A stretch of 64,000 bases of DNA from Cryptomeria japonica (Eukaryota; Streptophyta; Pinopsida; Cupressales; Cupressaceae): contig NC_081414.1 of the NCBI RefSeq assembly GCF_030272615.1, forward strand, positions 916,679,509 through 916,743,508, in the 5' to 3' direction. The position numbers and the translations under genes were made by a program. The first letter of the stretch is position 1. Each line of letters opens with the position of its first letter. The notes beneath the pieces were generated by a model. That model saw only the letters and a program-made list of their open reading frames with translations, did not search any database and was not told where the DNA came from. Shown in pieces: positions 35,209-46,850 of the stretch.

Positions 35209-36000
35209 TGACACGTGGACGACTCTTGTTAACTCTCGCTATTTCGCGGGCTTAAAGGGTGAGCATTTTACCCTTGCGAAATAGCACGGGCCGTTGGATC
35301 ATTTCTGCAGTTAATCGACATTTAACCCTTTGAAAAAGCTTTCAGGAATGGTGGGCCCGCTGACCCGTCATGGACACCTAGCATCCAGTCACTTGCGGCG
35401 CCAACTTGTTATTTTCTCATTCGCCCAAAAGAAACCACGAGGGGCCCCACTTTTGTCTCAATAGGTCTATCTCTCACGTCATCATCATGACACGTGGACG
35501 GCTCTCGTTAACTCTCGCTATTTCGCGGGCTTAAAGGGTGAGCATTTTACCCTTGCGAAATAGCGCGGGCCGTTGGATCATCTTTTAAGTTGACCAGCAT
35601 TTAACTCTCTGAGAAAGCTTTCAGGAATGGTGGGCCCGCTGACCCATCATGGACACCTGGCGCCTCGTCACTTTTCGGAGCTGACTTGTCACTCTGTCAT
35701 TTGCTAGAAGGAGCCATGAAGTCTCAATAAATTGTTAATAGCTATACCTGCCAGGTCATCTCCACCTATGTTCCGACTCATCTCTGGGGCCCACTTTGAA
35801 CCTTTAATCCTGACCCGCTGACTGTAGTGACTTGTGCCACATGCTACCTTTTAATACGCCAGAAGAAAGCCACGGGGCTCCAACCACCTCTGACAGCTAC
35901 ATCCTTCACTTTCTCTGTCATGACACATGGACAACCCTCGTTCATTCTCGCTATTTCGCGGCCTTAAAGGGGAAGCATTTTACCCTTGCGAAATAGCGCC
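35209..36000 (-). repeat. U3 repeat units of the B LTR with G-box and inverted repeat (3' copy)
   Basis: Units start at 35209, 35488 (exact 279-bp period) and 35921. Each holds a GACACGTGG G-box/ABRE-like site (ACATGG in the third) and an inverted repeat CTATTTCGC...GCGAAATAG at 35239-35284, 35518-35563 and 35951-35996, with an inner AAAGGGT/ACCCTT pair. The position upstream of the TATA box fits an enhancer array. Confidence 0.8.
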
Positions 36001-36348
36001 AACCGTCGGATCCTTTCTCAAGTTGATCGGCATTTACTGGGCCCGACACTTTAGAATGAAATAATACAAGGCGAAATTTTTTCAAATAATCATCGTGACC
36101 GCCTAGGCAAATAACAAGGGGGAACATTTCCTACGACCCCACGACCCATAACTTAAGTGAAATAAAGTAACGGCAGAATAGAAACCAGAGGGCTTAACAA
36201 GGAAAGAGTCTAAAAAATTAAAACCCTTAAACCCCTAAGGTTTAGAACAAAGCTGAAGCACTTGGGATTACACCTTATTCGGAAAATTTTCAAGGTACCA
36301 TAGCCAATTATGGGAAAAGAAGAACCCAATTTTAAAACAGTGATAACA

Positions 36349-36495
36349 GCGGCTCTGACTGGGGATGGTTGATGGCGAGATCAACACAAGAAAACTCAGA
36401 AACTCTGGAGAAACAGACCAAAACACAGACCAAAACCAGGAAAGCAGGAAAGAAAACAAAATATGTACAAACAAAGGACCTACCGTGCATGGACA
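36349..36495 (-). other. Short 3' non-coding segment of B lacking an obvious polypurine tract
   Basis: 147 bp separate the end of pol from the 3' LTR. On the sense strand the bases next to the LTR are CCATCCCCAGTCAGAGCCGC, which is pyrimidine-rich and not the expected purine run. Confidence 0.5.
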
Positions 36496-37560
36496 TTAAG
36501 AGAAATAATGCTTCAGGAATTGTCCATGCACTGGAAATTCTTGCATTTTATCATTCATATTCTTCAAAAAATATGAATCCTTACCATTCAAGCCACAAAC
36601 CACAAAAGGGCCAATCCATAATGATTCAAATTTTTTATGCTTTCCCTTATCCTGTCCTTTTGCATTCCACTGAAGAACCATGTCATCAGTTTGAAACTTC
36701 CTTAAGGATGTCCTTTTATCAAAAAGATACTTTGACTGCAACTGGATCTTCTGATTTTTCTTATGGGCAGAAGTCCTAAGCTCCTCCATTTCTACAATTT
36801 GGATCATTCTATTCTCCATTGGTTCAGATATTTCCATGTCCTCATCCTGCAAAAACTTATATACTGGAAGAAGGTTATTTACTGGTAATCTGGCTTGGGT
36901 ACCATAAACCAACTCAAAAGGTGACATTCCAATGGATTTTTTAACTGTTATTCTATCTGCCCACAGAGCTAATTTCAACTTTTGATCCCAAGATCTCTTG
37001 TTTTCTTCTAAAATTTTCTTAATGATATTTAACAGGCTTTTGTTGCTGGATTCTGCTTGTCCATTCCCCTGAGGGTGATAGGGTGATGAGTATGACATGA
37101 GTATACCATGACTATTGCAAAAACCTACAAATTCTTCTGATCTAAAACACATAGCATTATCCATTACCAATTTGGCAGGTGTTCCAAATCTAGTCACAAT
37201 ATTATCCATCAGGAAATCAATGACAATTTTACTAGTAGCTCTTCTTGTAGGAATAGCTTCTATCCATTTGGTAAAATAATCTGTGGCCACTATAATCCAT
37301 CCATGACCTCTTCCTGACTTCTCAACAATTTCTCCAATAAAATCAATGCCCCATTGGACAAAAAGAGCTTCTACAGAGACTGGATTTAGGGGTAAAGCTC
37401 CTTCATACTTGAGCTTAGAAGAAAATCTTTGACATGGATCACATCTTTGAACATATGCATGGGTATCTTTAAATAAGGTAGGCCAATAATACCCAGCCCG
37501 TATTATTTTACCAGCAGTAGTCTTAGCAGAATAGTGACCTCCACATACTCCATCATGCAT
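36496..37560 (-). other. B integrase
   Basis: HHCC zinc finger (HDGVCGGHYSAKTTAG...CDPCQ), catalytic core with D of GIDFIGEI (37342-37344), D of VMDNAMCF and E of YHPQGNGQAESSNK, then a GPF-type C-terminal block (LWIGPFVVCGLNG). The DDE triad is intact. The polyprotein ends at 36496. Confidence 0.85.
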
Positions 37561-37879
37561 TTCAATCAACACCTGTTTAGCTTGAAAATCATCCAAACAC
37601 ATTAGCAACTCTCCATCTCTTTTTCTCCAGAAAAGATCACCCTGGATGAGCACATACTTTTGAGACTTGAGTTTTAAAGTTCTCTTCTGGTTGTGTGTCA
37701 TTTCTTCTGGTAGTATGTTACCTTTCAATACTTGGATTATCTCTGTGTACAATGGTTGTCTCTCAATACTAGTAACCAAAGTATCTTTAACCTCAACATT
37801 GTGTACCTCTACATTCATGAGATTTGACTCAGTCATGAGCTTAGCCAAACCTAACCCTCTCACCAATTTAGTGATCTTT

Positions 37880-38215
37880 ATTTCCAAATTGAACTCTTGA
37901 ATTCTATTGATCCATCTACATCTCTTCCCAGTAACCTCAGACTGAGACAAAATATCTTTAACTGCAGCATGTGGAACATAGGCAATGACATTTGCATCCA
38001 CTAGATATGGCCTAAAAGCTTTTACAGCTCTAACCAAGGCATAAGCTTGTTTCTCCATGGTTTCATATTTTAATTCTGCTGCTTGCAAATATTTACTATA
38101 GAAAGCTATGGGATGTTCATATCCTTCATTGTCCTTTTGTAATAATACTGCAGCTACTGTGTGATATGAGGCGAAAGAAAACAGAGAAAAAGGCTTACCA
38201 TAATCCGGGGATCTC
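37880..38215 (-). other. B RT-linked RNase H, catalytically degenerate
   Basis: The FSLFSFASYHTVAAVLLQ block lacks the Asp of the usual DAS motif and the IAYVPHAAVKDIL block lacks the TDH Asp, while the overall fold motifs (IAFYSKYL, YETMEKQAYALV) remain. It probably serves as a tether, with catalysis done by the upstream aRNH. Confidence 0.65.
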
Positions 38216-38239
38216 AACACTGGTGCTTCCTGGATTGCC

Positions 38240-39075
38240 TTCTTAATTTCATCAAAAGCTTTTGAAGCTTCTTGATCCCAATGAAACTTTGCGTCCTTCT
38301 TGAGCAACTTGACAATAGGCTTCACTATTTCAGCAAAGTTTGCAATGAACCTCCTGACAAAATTCACTTTGCCTAAAAAAGACTGGATTCCTTTCACATT
38401 TCTAGGTTCAGACACTCTGTTGATTGCTTCAATTCTTTCAGGGTCTATTCTTATCCCTTCCTTAGAAACTATGTGGCCCAATAACTTTCCTTCGGTGACC
38501 CCAAAATGACATTTCTTGGGATTCAGTGATACACCAAATTCCAAGGCTTTATCGAACACCTTCTCTAGATGTCCACAATGATCATCAGCTTTCTTTGAGA
38601 AACAGGTTAAATCATCTTGGTAGACCACCATAATGATATTTATGAATTCCTTAAAAGCCACATCCATAGCTCTCTGAAATGTAGCTCCTGCATTCTTTAA
38701 TCCAAATGGCATTCTCACATATACATAGGTTCCCCATGGAGTAGTGAAAGCTGTTTTAAACTATTCAGACTCCTTTACTAACACTTGATTATATCCTAAG
38801 AAACCATCCATCATGGATAAAAGATCACATCCTGTCACTCTTTGTAGCATTGCTTCCATATTTGGGGATGAATAATTATCTTTTAAAGAAGCAACATTAA
38901 GATTCCTAAAATCAACACACAATCTGATGTCTCTGTTCTTCTTTCTTACTGGGACCAGATTAGAGACCCATGAAGAATGTCTTATTGGTTTGATAATCCC
39001 CCCTTCTCTCAATTTAGTCAACTCTTGTTGCATTTTAGTTTCTAACAAGGGGTTAATAGGTCTCTGTTTCTGTCT
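38240..39075 (-). other. B reverse transcriptase domain
   Basis: Motifs in order: WVSNLVPVRKKNRDIRLCVD, LSMMDGFLGYNQV, MPFGLKNAGATFQRAMD, then VVYQDDLTCFS with the YxDD catalytic pair at 38611-38616. A stop at 38758 (SE-FKTAFTTPWG) probably replaced Gln. RT copies the genomic RNA into DNA. Confidence 0.88.
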
Positions 39076-39599
39076 AAAAGGCTTAGCATCTGGAAGTAAG
39101 GGAACTTCATGCTGAAAAAGATCTTGTCTATATGCCTTTAGGTATTCATAAGACCAAGCAAAAACATGCTTATACCTTTTCAGTAAATTGATAAGGTTAG
39201 TCCTAACATGAGGGGGTAGTTTCTATCAAATATATACCAACTTGGGGGATGATTCTGTCCCCAGGTTCACCTCCTCCAACTCTTCTAACTTGGTGGTAGA
39301 TTGCTGGTGTAAATGGCTATCATTATAACTGAACATACTTTCTAGCTCCACCAATCCTTTAGGTATCTCGTTGGTTTCCAACTGGACAATATCATTTCCA
39401 AACACTGTCTCCCTGTCATCCACCACTTCCACCAATGCATTGCAATCAATCTTCTATCCATCATAATCATCAACACATTGGATGAACCTAAGAATATCTT
39501 CATCATCAGCAAAAACTTGCCAATTATATACATTATCAGGGATGGCCAGCCTAGATTTTATTTCCACAGTGGAAATACCAGTTAGCGTTGCATCATCAT

Positions 39600-39975
39600 T
39601 TTTCAAAGCAACATTAGCTAGGAAATCTGCCATAATATTTTTTGTTCGCTCTATCCAATTGATAGAAAATGCATCAAAATATTCAATAACATCCCAAACA
39701 GCATGCTTATATTGCTTCAATTTATCGTTCTTGGATGCATATTTAGATCTCACCTGAGAGACAACCAACTCTGAATCCCCCATTACTTTCAACAGTTGGA
39801 TTCCATGCTTTTTTGCTACCTCAAGTCCTAATAATAGGGCTTCATACTCTGCAGTATTATTTGTGCACTGGAATGCCAATAAGAATGAATATTTAAAAGT
39901 TATACCTGATGGGGATACAAAAAGAACCCCTACTCCAGATCCTTCTTTGGAGCAAGCTCCATCAAAATACATCTG
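39600..39975 (-). other. B archaeal-type RNase H, located before RT
   Basis: MYFDGACSKEGSGVGVLF, NNTAEYEALLLGLEVA, VMGDSELVVSQV and NIMADFLANVAL carry all four catalytic acids (D, E, D, D). This is the second, aRNH-type RNase H of Tat elements. Here it lies between protease and RT, about 550 bp before the first RT motifs, and not after the RT-linked RNase H as in element A. Confidence 0.82.
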
Positions 39976-40159
39976 CCACAACCCATACTGCTGTGCTTGT
40001 AGCTCGACTATAATTGGGTCAGTGTTCTTCAATTGAGGTGATACTGGCTGAAGTCTGAAGTTATCTAAATCCACATCAATCATACAATTAAGCATACTAG
40101 GTTCCACATTTTCAATTACCTTAGGAGCTCGTGGCTCCCTGTATAGTTTGACCTGATTG

Positions 40160-40515
40160 CCACCAATAGGAATAGTAGCGTAAGACAAGTCCAGTTGAAC
40201 ATTTCCCCCCACTGCTGCTGCCCACTGCCTAGAAAGTAACATACCATAGTGGGGTTTAGTATCAGTAACAGTAACATCCATTTTATAAGTGGCTTCAGGA
40301 AATGTAGCTATTTTTACTTCTACATCTTTCATTGTACCTATCACAGGCACTTCTCTATTATCCATGGCATAACATTTCCCATACACAGTGGTTACTGATA
40401 ACCCTAGTTCTTTCATAACACCATAGGGCATTACATTAGCAGCTGCTCCTGAATCTATCATGCAATTTTTAATTAACCGGTTATTGACTAGCAAAGTAAC
40501 ATAAAAGGGATCCAC
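40160..40515 (-). other. B protease domain
   Basis: Active site MIDSGAAANVMP has the catalytic Asp at 40453-40455 (residue 929 of the polyprotein). The downstream GMLLSRQWAAAVGG fits the second conserved retropepsin block. No stop falls in the domain. Confidence 0.8.
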
Positions 40516-41277
40516 CTGAGAAGGCTCTTGAGTGATAGTGGTTCCAACATATACCTCTGGGGTTTGGAGCTCTTGATCCTTTCCAACTTTATCCGAACCA
40601 GTGGGTAATATCGAGTCACTATTAGATATACCAGAGAATAAAGACAAAGCTGCATCCTTATGTTCTTTAATCTTTAGTAATTCTATTAATGGAACAGTGA
40701 CTTTCATTTGAGTTAAAGCTTGGGCCATATCAAATGTAGAATTATTACATTTCTCAGTATTTACCTTAACCTTTTCTGTTTTGAATTGATTGGCCTTTTT
40801 TATTATCTCTGCCTTTTGTACATCACCGACATTTTTGGTATCTATACCTTTAAGTAAGTCTTTAACTTGTTCCTTTTTTTCTTGACTATCTTTGGGAATA
40901 GCAGCAACACTGCTGGATGCCCCTTTCTTTGTAACTTCTTTTACAAACATAGAACCTGGTTCACCTTGATCAGTGTCTCTCTTGGTGCTTCTCAGATTGT
41001 AATTATGTTTTGCTTTGGCGATTGCAGCCTTAGTGAGATTTTTAACTTCTTCCTCACTAGGCCTCCTAAGATGAACTTCTTCATCTTCAATTGTTACCAC
41101 ATTCCATGTAGGATGCCAACCTAAGGTTAACTGTCCTTGCACTAACCTTTCATCATCTAGCACATCACTGTATTCACTATGCATAGATTCCTCATCACTT
41201 TCTATGATGGTTTCAAACATATTAATGTTAGGTTCTGCTTCTGGCCTCATAGATTCTTCCAGAGCTTGAGCTACTGC

Positions 41278-41316
41278 ACACTGATGAGGAGAATGTGGTC
41301 CATCACAAGCAATACA
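41278..41316 (-). other. B gag zinc knuckle (variant CCHC)
   Basis: CIACDGPHSPHQC has spacing C-x2-C-x3-H-x4-C, one residue shorter than the usual nucleocapsid knuckle. It would bind genomic RNA. Confidence 0.6.
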
Positions 41317-41599
41317 CCAAGGAGTATTTTCTATATTATTAACAGTTTTCCCTTTTAAAGGATCTGGTGTATCTTGACTTTGGGCGATTTTAGGCTTCTC
41401 AACTTGGGGCTTACCATCCTTCCAATTTGTATTGTATGGCATATCGTGTAATCTAGGAGGTCTATCTTGCCAGTTATAGTGGGGCTTATCATTTTTGTTG
41501 ACCTTAGCAGTCAAATCTTTCATAGCAGTAACCAGTTTTTCTATTTTATCCTCCTCTTTAGCAACTTTGTTAGGTTGCTGTTTGGTTTCATGCCATAAT

Positions 41600-43239
41600 C
41601 TTCCATCTGTCCTTCTTCCTAATTTTCCAGATGCCTTTCTATTACTTTCAACATTTATGGCAATTCTAAAGGCATCCCTCAGGTTATGAGGATTTTTATC
41701 TCTCAAGATATAAGCCATCTTGGAATCAAATGCAATATAGTATGTATTAAGGCACATATTGTCATCTAGCCTCATTACCTGATACAATCTATGCATAGCT
41801 TTCTAGAATCTAGCATTGAAATCAGTGACTATTTCATTTTCAGATTTTCTAATGTTATTGAACTCATTCAGCATGAAACTCACATTAGTCTTATCACCGT
41901 GCTGTTCTTGAAAGCAGTTTTTGAACTCCTCCCATGAACCTATGCTAGCTACTGGAAGGCCTCTGTACCAATCTCTTGCATCATCAACCAAAGATTGAAC
42001 AAACAATTTCATAATAACATCTTCATCCGCTATCTCATAATCATTTATCAAATCCCCAAAAGATTTCAGGTGTTCCTCAACACTGACTGCATTGTTTCCA
42101 GCAAACTTATGGATTTTATCTCTTAGCTCAGTGGGAACATGATTTGGATACCCTGGGATCCCATCAAAAAACAATTGTTTATATTGTTCTAGATTAATTG
42201 GCCTTCTTTGAAAAGGGGAAATAGTACTATTATTTCCCATGATCATTTTAGCTTTTGGGTTTGGAGATTGAGATGTTTGGGTGTATTGTTTATTTGAGGG
42301 TATTTGGCTTATTGAGGCAATGTTAGTATGTACTGCAGGTTGAGTATTGACCTGAGGAAAAAAGATGTGTTGGGGATTAGGCTTGCTAAGATCTTCCGAT
42401 GAGAATGTAATAGGGGGAGCTTTTAAGTAGTTAATCTTTCTTTTAACTTCCTGATTTGCTGCTTCTAACTCAGCCTTTTCCAATTCCATTTGGAGGTCTT
42501 CCTTTTCGTTTCTCATCCTTTCCATCTCTCTCTCATGTGCTAGGATCCTATGAGGAATCCCTTCTGCAGTTTTAGACTCTACTTCATCATCTACCCATAT
42601 CTGTTTCCCTTTGTCTAGATTAACTTTAGGAAGCTGGGAATCATTAGATACTTCCTTACTTGGCTGGGCTACTGACTTAGAAGCTGGTCTAATCTTAGGG
42701 ATTAGGATCTCCCTAATCACTGGGCCTTCCTCATCACCTTTTTCCTTTTCCTTAGCGAGCACTTCAAGATCAACTATCTGTCTAAGAAGCCTGTCTCTCT
42801 CCATTATTTTGGCTTTAACTTCCTTTTCCTTATTTGCCTCCTTTTGGGCTCTTAGGGATATTAAATGATGAATTCTTTTGTTTAACTCTTCAATCTCTTG
42901 AGACATTTTATCCTCATCAGGATAATTTTCTTCAGAGTCTGATGCATTAATTTGATTTATGTCAATCAGACTAATGTTCCCATCTATTGTCCTAGGAACA
43001 GAGTGCCTAATTACATTTGAACTGGTTCTATCTTTTGCAGAAACACTAACATGAGATAGGTCTCTACTTAAAATAGGTACATCATCAATATTTCCAAACA
43101 ATCCTGAATGGAAACCTAGAATATCATGCTCTGAATCTCTAGAAGATGAATTTGACTTTGCATAGACAGGTCGATCAGGCATCTTACCAGTATTGTTGCT
43201 TTTTTGCACCCACGCAGCATTTGATGACTCATGCATCAC
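41600..43239 (-). other. B gag region: coiled coils and Retrotrans_gag core
   Basis: Residues about 108-170 and 238-270 are rich in E, K, R and L with heptad-like spacing and are probably coiled coils. The capsid-like core (about 42195 to 41600) has YPNHVPTELRDKIHKFAGNN, the EEHLKSF and ARDWYRGLP blocks, and FKNCFQEQHG, which fit the Retrotrans_gag family. A stop (TAG) at 41803 breaks FNARF-KAMHRLYQ, where Trp is expected. Confidence 0.75.
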
Positions 43240-43515
43240 AGATCTCTTCTGGCCTCTTCATGACTGTTCTGGCAGACCTTCTTGCAAGGTTTCACGAGGA
43301 TGTTTCTTCATGAATGATCTTGTGTTCTTATTCCCTTGCATCTTGCTTGTCTTTCTTTTAGAAAATTTATATCTCACAAGGACTGGTTCAAAAGTAATAG
43401 AGTCGCCACCCACAAAACTATGGGTAAAATAAAAACAAGCAGTTTTACTCACAAACACAACAATACTCTCCACAAGTCTCGGCACAGATTTGTGTCTACA
43501 TCTTTGTTATAACTC
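43240..43515 (-). other. Leader of B between PBS and gag
   Basis: About 280 bp with no domain. A small frame at 43258-43485 has no recognised product. The leader is short for an Ogre-like element, since the usual extra 5' frame is instead found in the LTR. Confidence 0.45.
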
Positions 43516-43533
43516 TCCCCAGCAGAGTCGCCA
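43516..43533 (-). other. Primer-binding site of B (Ogre/tRNA-Arg type)
   Basis: Minus-strand TGGCGACTCTGCTGGGGA, 4 nt after the 5' LTR end. From memory this is the PBS of Ogre elements, complementary to tRNA-Arg. Confidence 0.8.
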
Positions 43534-44045
43534 CTTTTGTTGTAACTAAAATCTGATTCCCTTCAACTTCCTTAGAGTAATATGATTTAAACAGGGTGCA
43601 GAAGAGACATCAAAGATAAGGAAATCTCAGAGACAACATATGACAAGGTTTGATTAAACCTTCTACACTTCGGGCTTCCTTGGAGCCCAAGTGGGTATAC
43701 CTTTGTGAACTAAATTCCCACTTTCAAACAATAAACCCACAACAAACCAGTCCGGAAACCAGTGGATTTATTCACCTTGAAATCAACTGAAAATAAAGAA
43801 TGGAACGATACTTAACTTTAGCATTTTGATCAACAAAGCATGCAATAAACAACCTCGATTAATACCAGTGCTTTATCCAGGGTTTCAGAGTCACCTAAAC
43901 TCAAATAAAACTCTTAAAACAATATATCTTATGCTTCCTATCAGCTTGGTTTCCAATAATCCTTGCATATGCCTGACACATACAAGAATTCAATCATTTC
44001 AAACTAAACCATGGTCCTCGAAATTCGAAGTTCTTTCCAAAGAAT

Positions 44046-45596
44046 TTACTGGTATAAGTGACCCGCGTATTTAATTTCCCTCCTAAAGAGAAAAGCTACC
44101 TTCTTCATGAACACACCATTGTAGAAGTCCTCTGGATCAGCACATCTGGACACTGCAGTGGATAAATGGTAGGGTTTGAGGAAATCCTCAAAACAATTCC
44201 AGCCTCCCTTTGTAATTACAAATTGGTGGGCTATTGTAGCTACAGGGAAAATAGTCCCTTTACCTCTGCCTGTTAATTTTGCCTCTTGTAGGCCAGCAAT
44301 TTGTCTGAGGATCTCAGCTATTCCCACTTTGAGAGGGACCTGGTAAGGTAACAAAAATTGGGTGCCTCTGAAACCAAAAACCCTGAAAACTGTAGAGACT
44401 GGATATAAGTACATATCACCCCAGTTATGAACAATTTTGATGTTCTCTGCGAATTCTTTTGGCCTTAAGAATTCCAGAATAACCTTGGGGACTCTTGGGT
44501 TATCGGAGCAAAGGAGAGTCCTTATTTTAGATGCAAAATATTTATCGAACTTTAGGAAACTAGCATCCTCTCTGTCCCATGACAACACAGTACTCCATAG
44601 TTGCACTAGCATTTTCTCTCCTTCCTTCTCTTTTACCAGGTCCATTCCACTGGCAAAATAATCACCACCTTTGAAAAGAAAAAGGTGCATCAAGAGTGAA
44701 TACCATCTGAACGGCCTATCCACCTTTCCATTTTTTATTCCTATCAACCTTCCATGGATAGCATCGGCAATATAAGAAGCATAATCAAATGTGATAGCAA
44801 GAGAAGGATTCAAAATTTGAACAATCATTAGTAAATAATGATTTGGCATATTAGCTTCAGCATCCGCTCCTAAAACTTGGCAAAGTGCCCAATACATTCA
44901 TTTAGCCCTTAAGGTAAACATACTCAATGAAAAAGGCTCTTGTGTGTTGGGCCCTACAATTGCTAACCCTCCTATTTTCAGAAAAAGTTCTTTAAGAGGC
45001 CCATTCCTAAGATGACTCCTCTGTGCACTGTACACTTGAGCTAATTGTGTGAAATTTATGGGCTCCAAGAAGTTTGTGAACTCATTGAGCCCAAATGCTG
45101 TTCTGAATTCTTCTGCATTGATTTCTACAAGGGTTTTCCCATTTACATCCCAGATGCATCTTGTGACTGAATCATAGTTCAATGCCATTTGGGTTAACAA
45201 GTCTATATCCATGAACACCCCTCGGACTACTAATCTCCCAACGTCTAGTTCCCAGATACTGTTTTGAGGAGCAGGAGAATTCCTCATTCCAAATCCGACT
45301 CTAAACAGCCCCAACCCTGACAGTCCAACCCGTGGGTCTCTCAGCCAATTACCTTTGTCATACAATCCTTCTCCTATCTTCAGACGGGGAGCCCTGGGCA
45401 CTAACTCTTTGGCCTTTGATGCCTGGTTAGTTGACAACGTCAACTGTTCTAAAAAATTGTCACAAACACTTCTTTCTAAATAATCAACCTTGCCGGAAAA
45501 TTCCCTTTTAGGAGCCATTTGAAAATGCAAGAAAATGAATACACTCTTAAACAATTCTGCAACATGAGAATGATTCTTATTTAAAACACCACACAA
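44046..45596 (-). pseudogene. Truncated LORF copy in the 5' LTR of B
   Basis: Same frame as the 3' copy, from 45596 through a stop at 44898 (TGA where the 3' copy has GGA, so the only transversion seen) to 44046. The Trp codons that became stops in the 3' copy are intact here. The frame is cut at about residue 500 by the 2.6-kb deletion, after which 14 unrelated residues are read (AFLFRREIKYAGHL). About 740 C-terminal residues are missing. Confidence 0.78.
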
Positions 45597-46058
45597 GAAT
45601 TGCTACAAAACATGAAAGAACCTGATGCTTGTTTGAAAGAATTTTGCTCTGCAACTGAACCTCTTGCTCTGTATTTGAAAAGATAACTCTGCGTCTACTC
45701 TCCTGCAAAATCTTTTAAAAGATATCTTTACTAGGTTGTTAGAAAATCAAATACTTGTACTCAGGGCCTTAACTATAACATTGATTCCGCATGCTCCGGC
45801 CATCCCTTCAAAATCAAATTCATACGAGAATTCGTATTTTTCGCTCCAACGGGTCATAACATTCTTGCAAGTGTTTCACTGTTACCTTTCGTTATTGACG
45901 GCTTTGTCTTTAGTCTGGGTCCCGCTTTTCTATTGGCTACATAATACCACGCGGCACCCAACCATTGGCTTTAGAAATCCCTTTGCATTCCACTTGATAC
46001 TGACCGCGTGTCTTTCTTTATACTGTGACGGGCTCACTTTTTGACCATGTCATCATCA

Positions 46059-46850
46059 TGACACGTGGACGACTCTTGTTAACTCTCGCTATTTCGCGGG
46101 CTTAAAGGGTGAGCATTTTACCCTTGCGAAATAGCACGGGCCGTTGGATCATTTCTGCAGTTAATCGACATTTAACCCTTTGAAAAAGCTTTCAGGAATG
46201 GTGGGCCCGCTGACCCGTCATGGACACCTAGCATCCAGTCACTTGCGGCGCCAACTTGTTATTTTCTCATTCGCCCAAAAGAAACCACGAGGGGCCCCAC
46301 TTTTGTCTCAATAGGTCTATCTCTCACGTCATCATCATGACACGTGGACGGCTCTCGTTAACTCTCGCTATTTCGCGGGCTTAAAGGGTGAGCATTTTAC
46401 CCTTGCGAAATAGCGCGGGCCATTGGATCATCTTTAAGTTGACCAGCATTTAACTCTCTGAGAAAGCTTTCAGGAATGGTGGGCCCACTGACCCATCATT
46501 GACACCTGGCGCCTCGTCACTTTTCGGAGCTGACTTGTCACTCTGTCATTTGCTAGAAGGAGCCATGAAGTCTCAATAAATTGTTAACAGCTGTACCTGC
46601 CAGGTCATCTCCACCTGCGTTCTGACTCATCTCTGGGGCCCACTTTGAAACTTTAATCCTGACCCGCTGACTGTAGTGACTTGTGCCACGTGCTACCTTT
46701 TAATACGCCAGAAGAAAGCCATGGGGCTCCAACCACCTCTGACAGCTACATCCTTTACTTTCTCCGTCATGACACATGGACGACCCTCGTTCATTCTCGC
46801 TATTTCACGGCCTTAAAGGGGAAGCATTTTACCTTTGTGAAATAGCGCCA
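46059..46850 (-). repeat. U3 repeat units of the B LTR (5' copy)
   Basis: Same three-unit array as in the 3' LTR, starting at 46059, 46338 and about 46770. The inverted repeats lie at 46089-46134, 46368-46413 and 46800-46845. In the third, both arms carry matching changes (CTATTTCAC with GTGAAATAG), so pairing is kept. Confidence 0.8.

Larger units (their letters stand above)
30096..36348 (-). mobile_element. 3' LTR of B (6253 bp, full-length form)
   Basis: Delimited by its match to the 5' LTR and by the GGTTC duplication outside 30096. On the minus strand the order is U3 with three repeat units (about 36000 to 35209), TATAAA (35172-35167), a leader of about 390 nt, the long LTR reading frame (34746 to 31027) and a 0.9-kb tail. 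No clear polypurine tract precedes its 36348 end. Confidence 0.9.
36496..43239 (-). pseudogene. B gag-pol polyprotein (2247 codons, one frame, five stops)
   Basis: A single frame from 43239 to 36496 holds gag, a zinc knuckle, protease, archaeal-type RNase H, reverse transcriptase, degenerate RNase H and integrase, in that order. In-frame stops lie at 41803, 39454, 39226, 39223 and 38758. The contexts fit decayed Trp (TGG), Gln (CAG) or Arg (CGA) codons, and there is no frameshift. Placing RNase H before RT is unusual. The clade is Tat/Ogre-like on the basis of the second RNase H and the PBS. Gag and pol share a frame, so no frameshift signal is needed. Confidence 0.88.

Noticed and set aside
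43516-43533. Alternative reading of the B PBS as a tRNA gene fragment
   Set aside because: Its position 4 nt after the LTR end and its match to the known Ogre primer site explain it fully.
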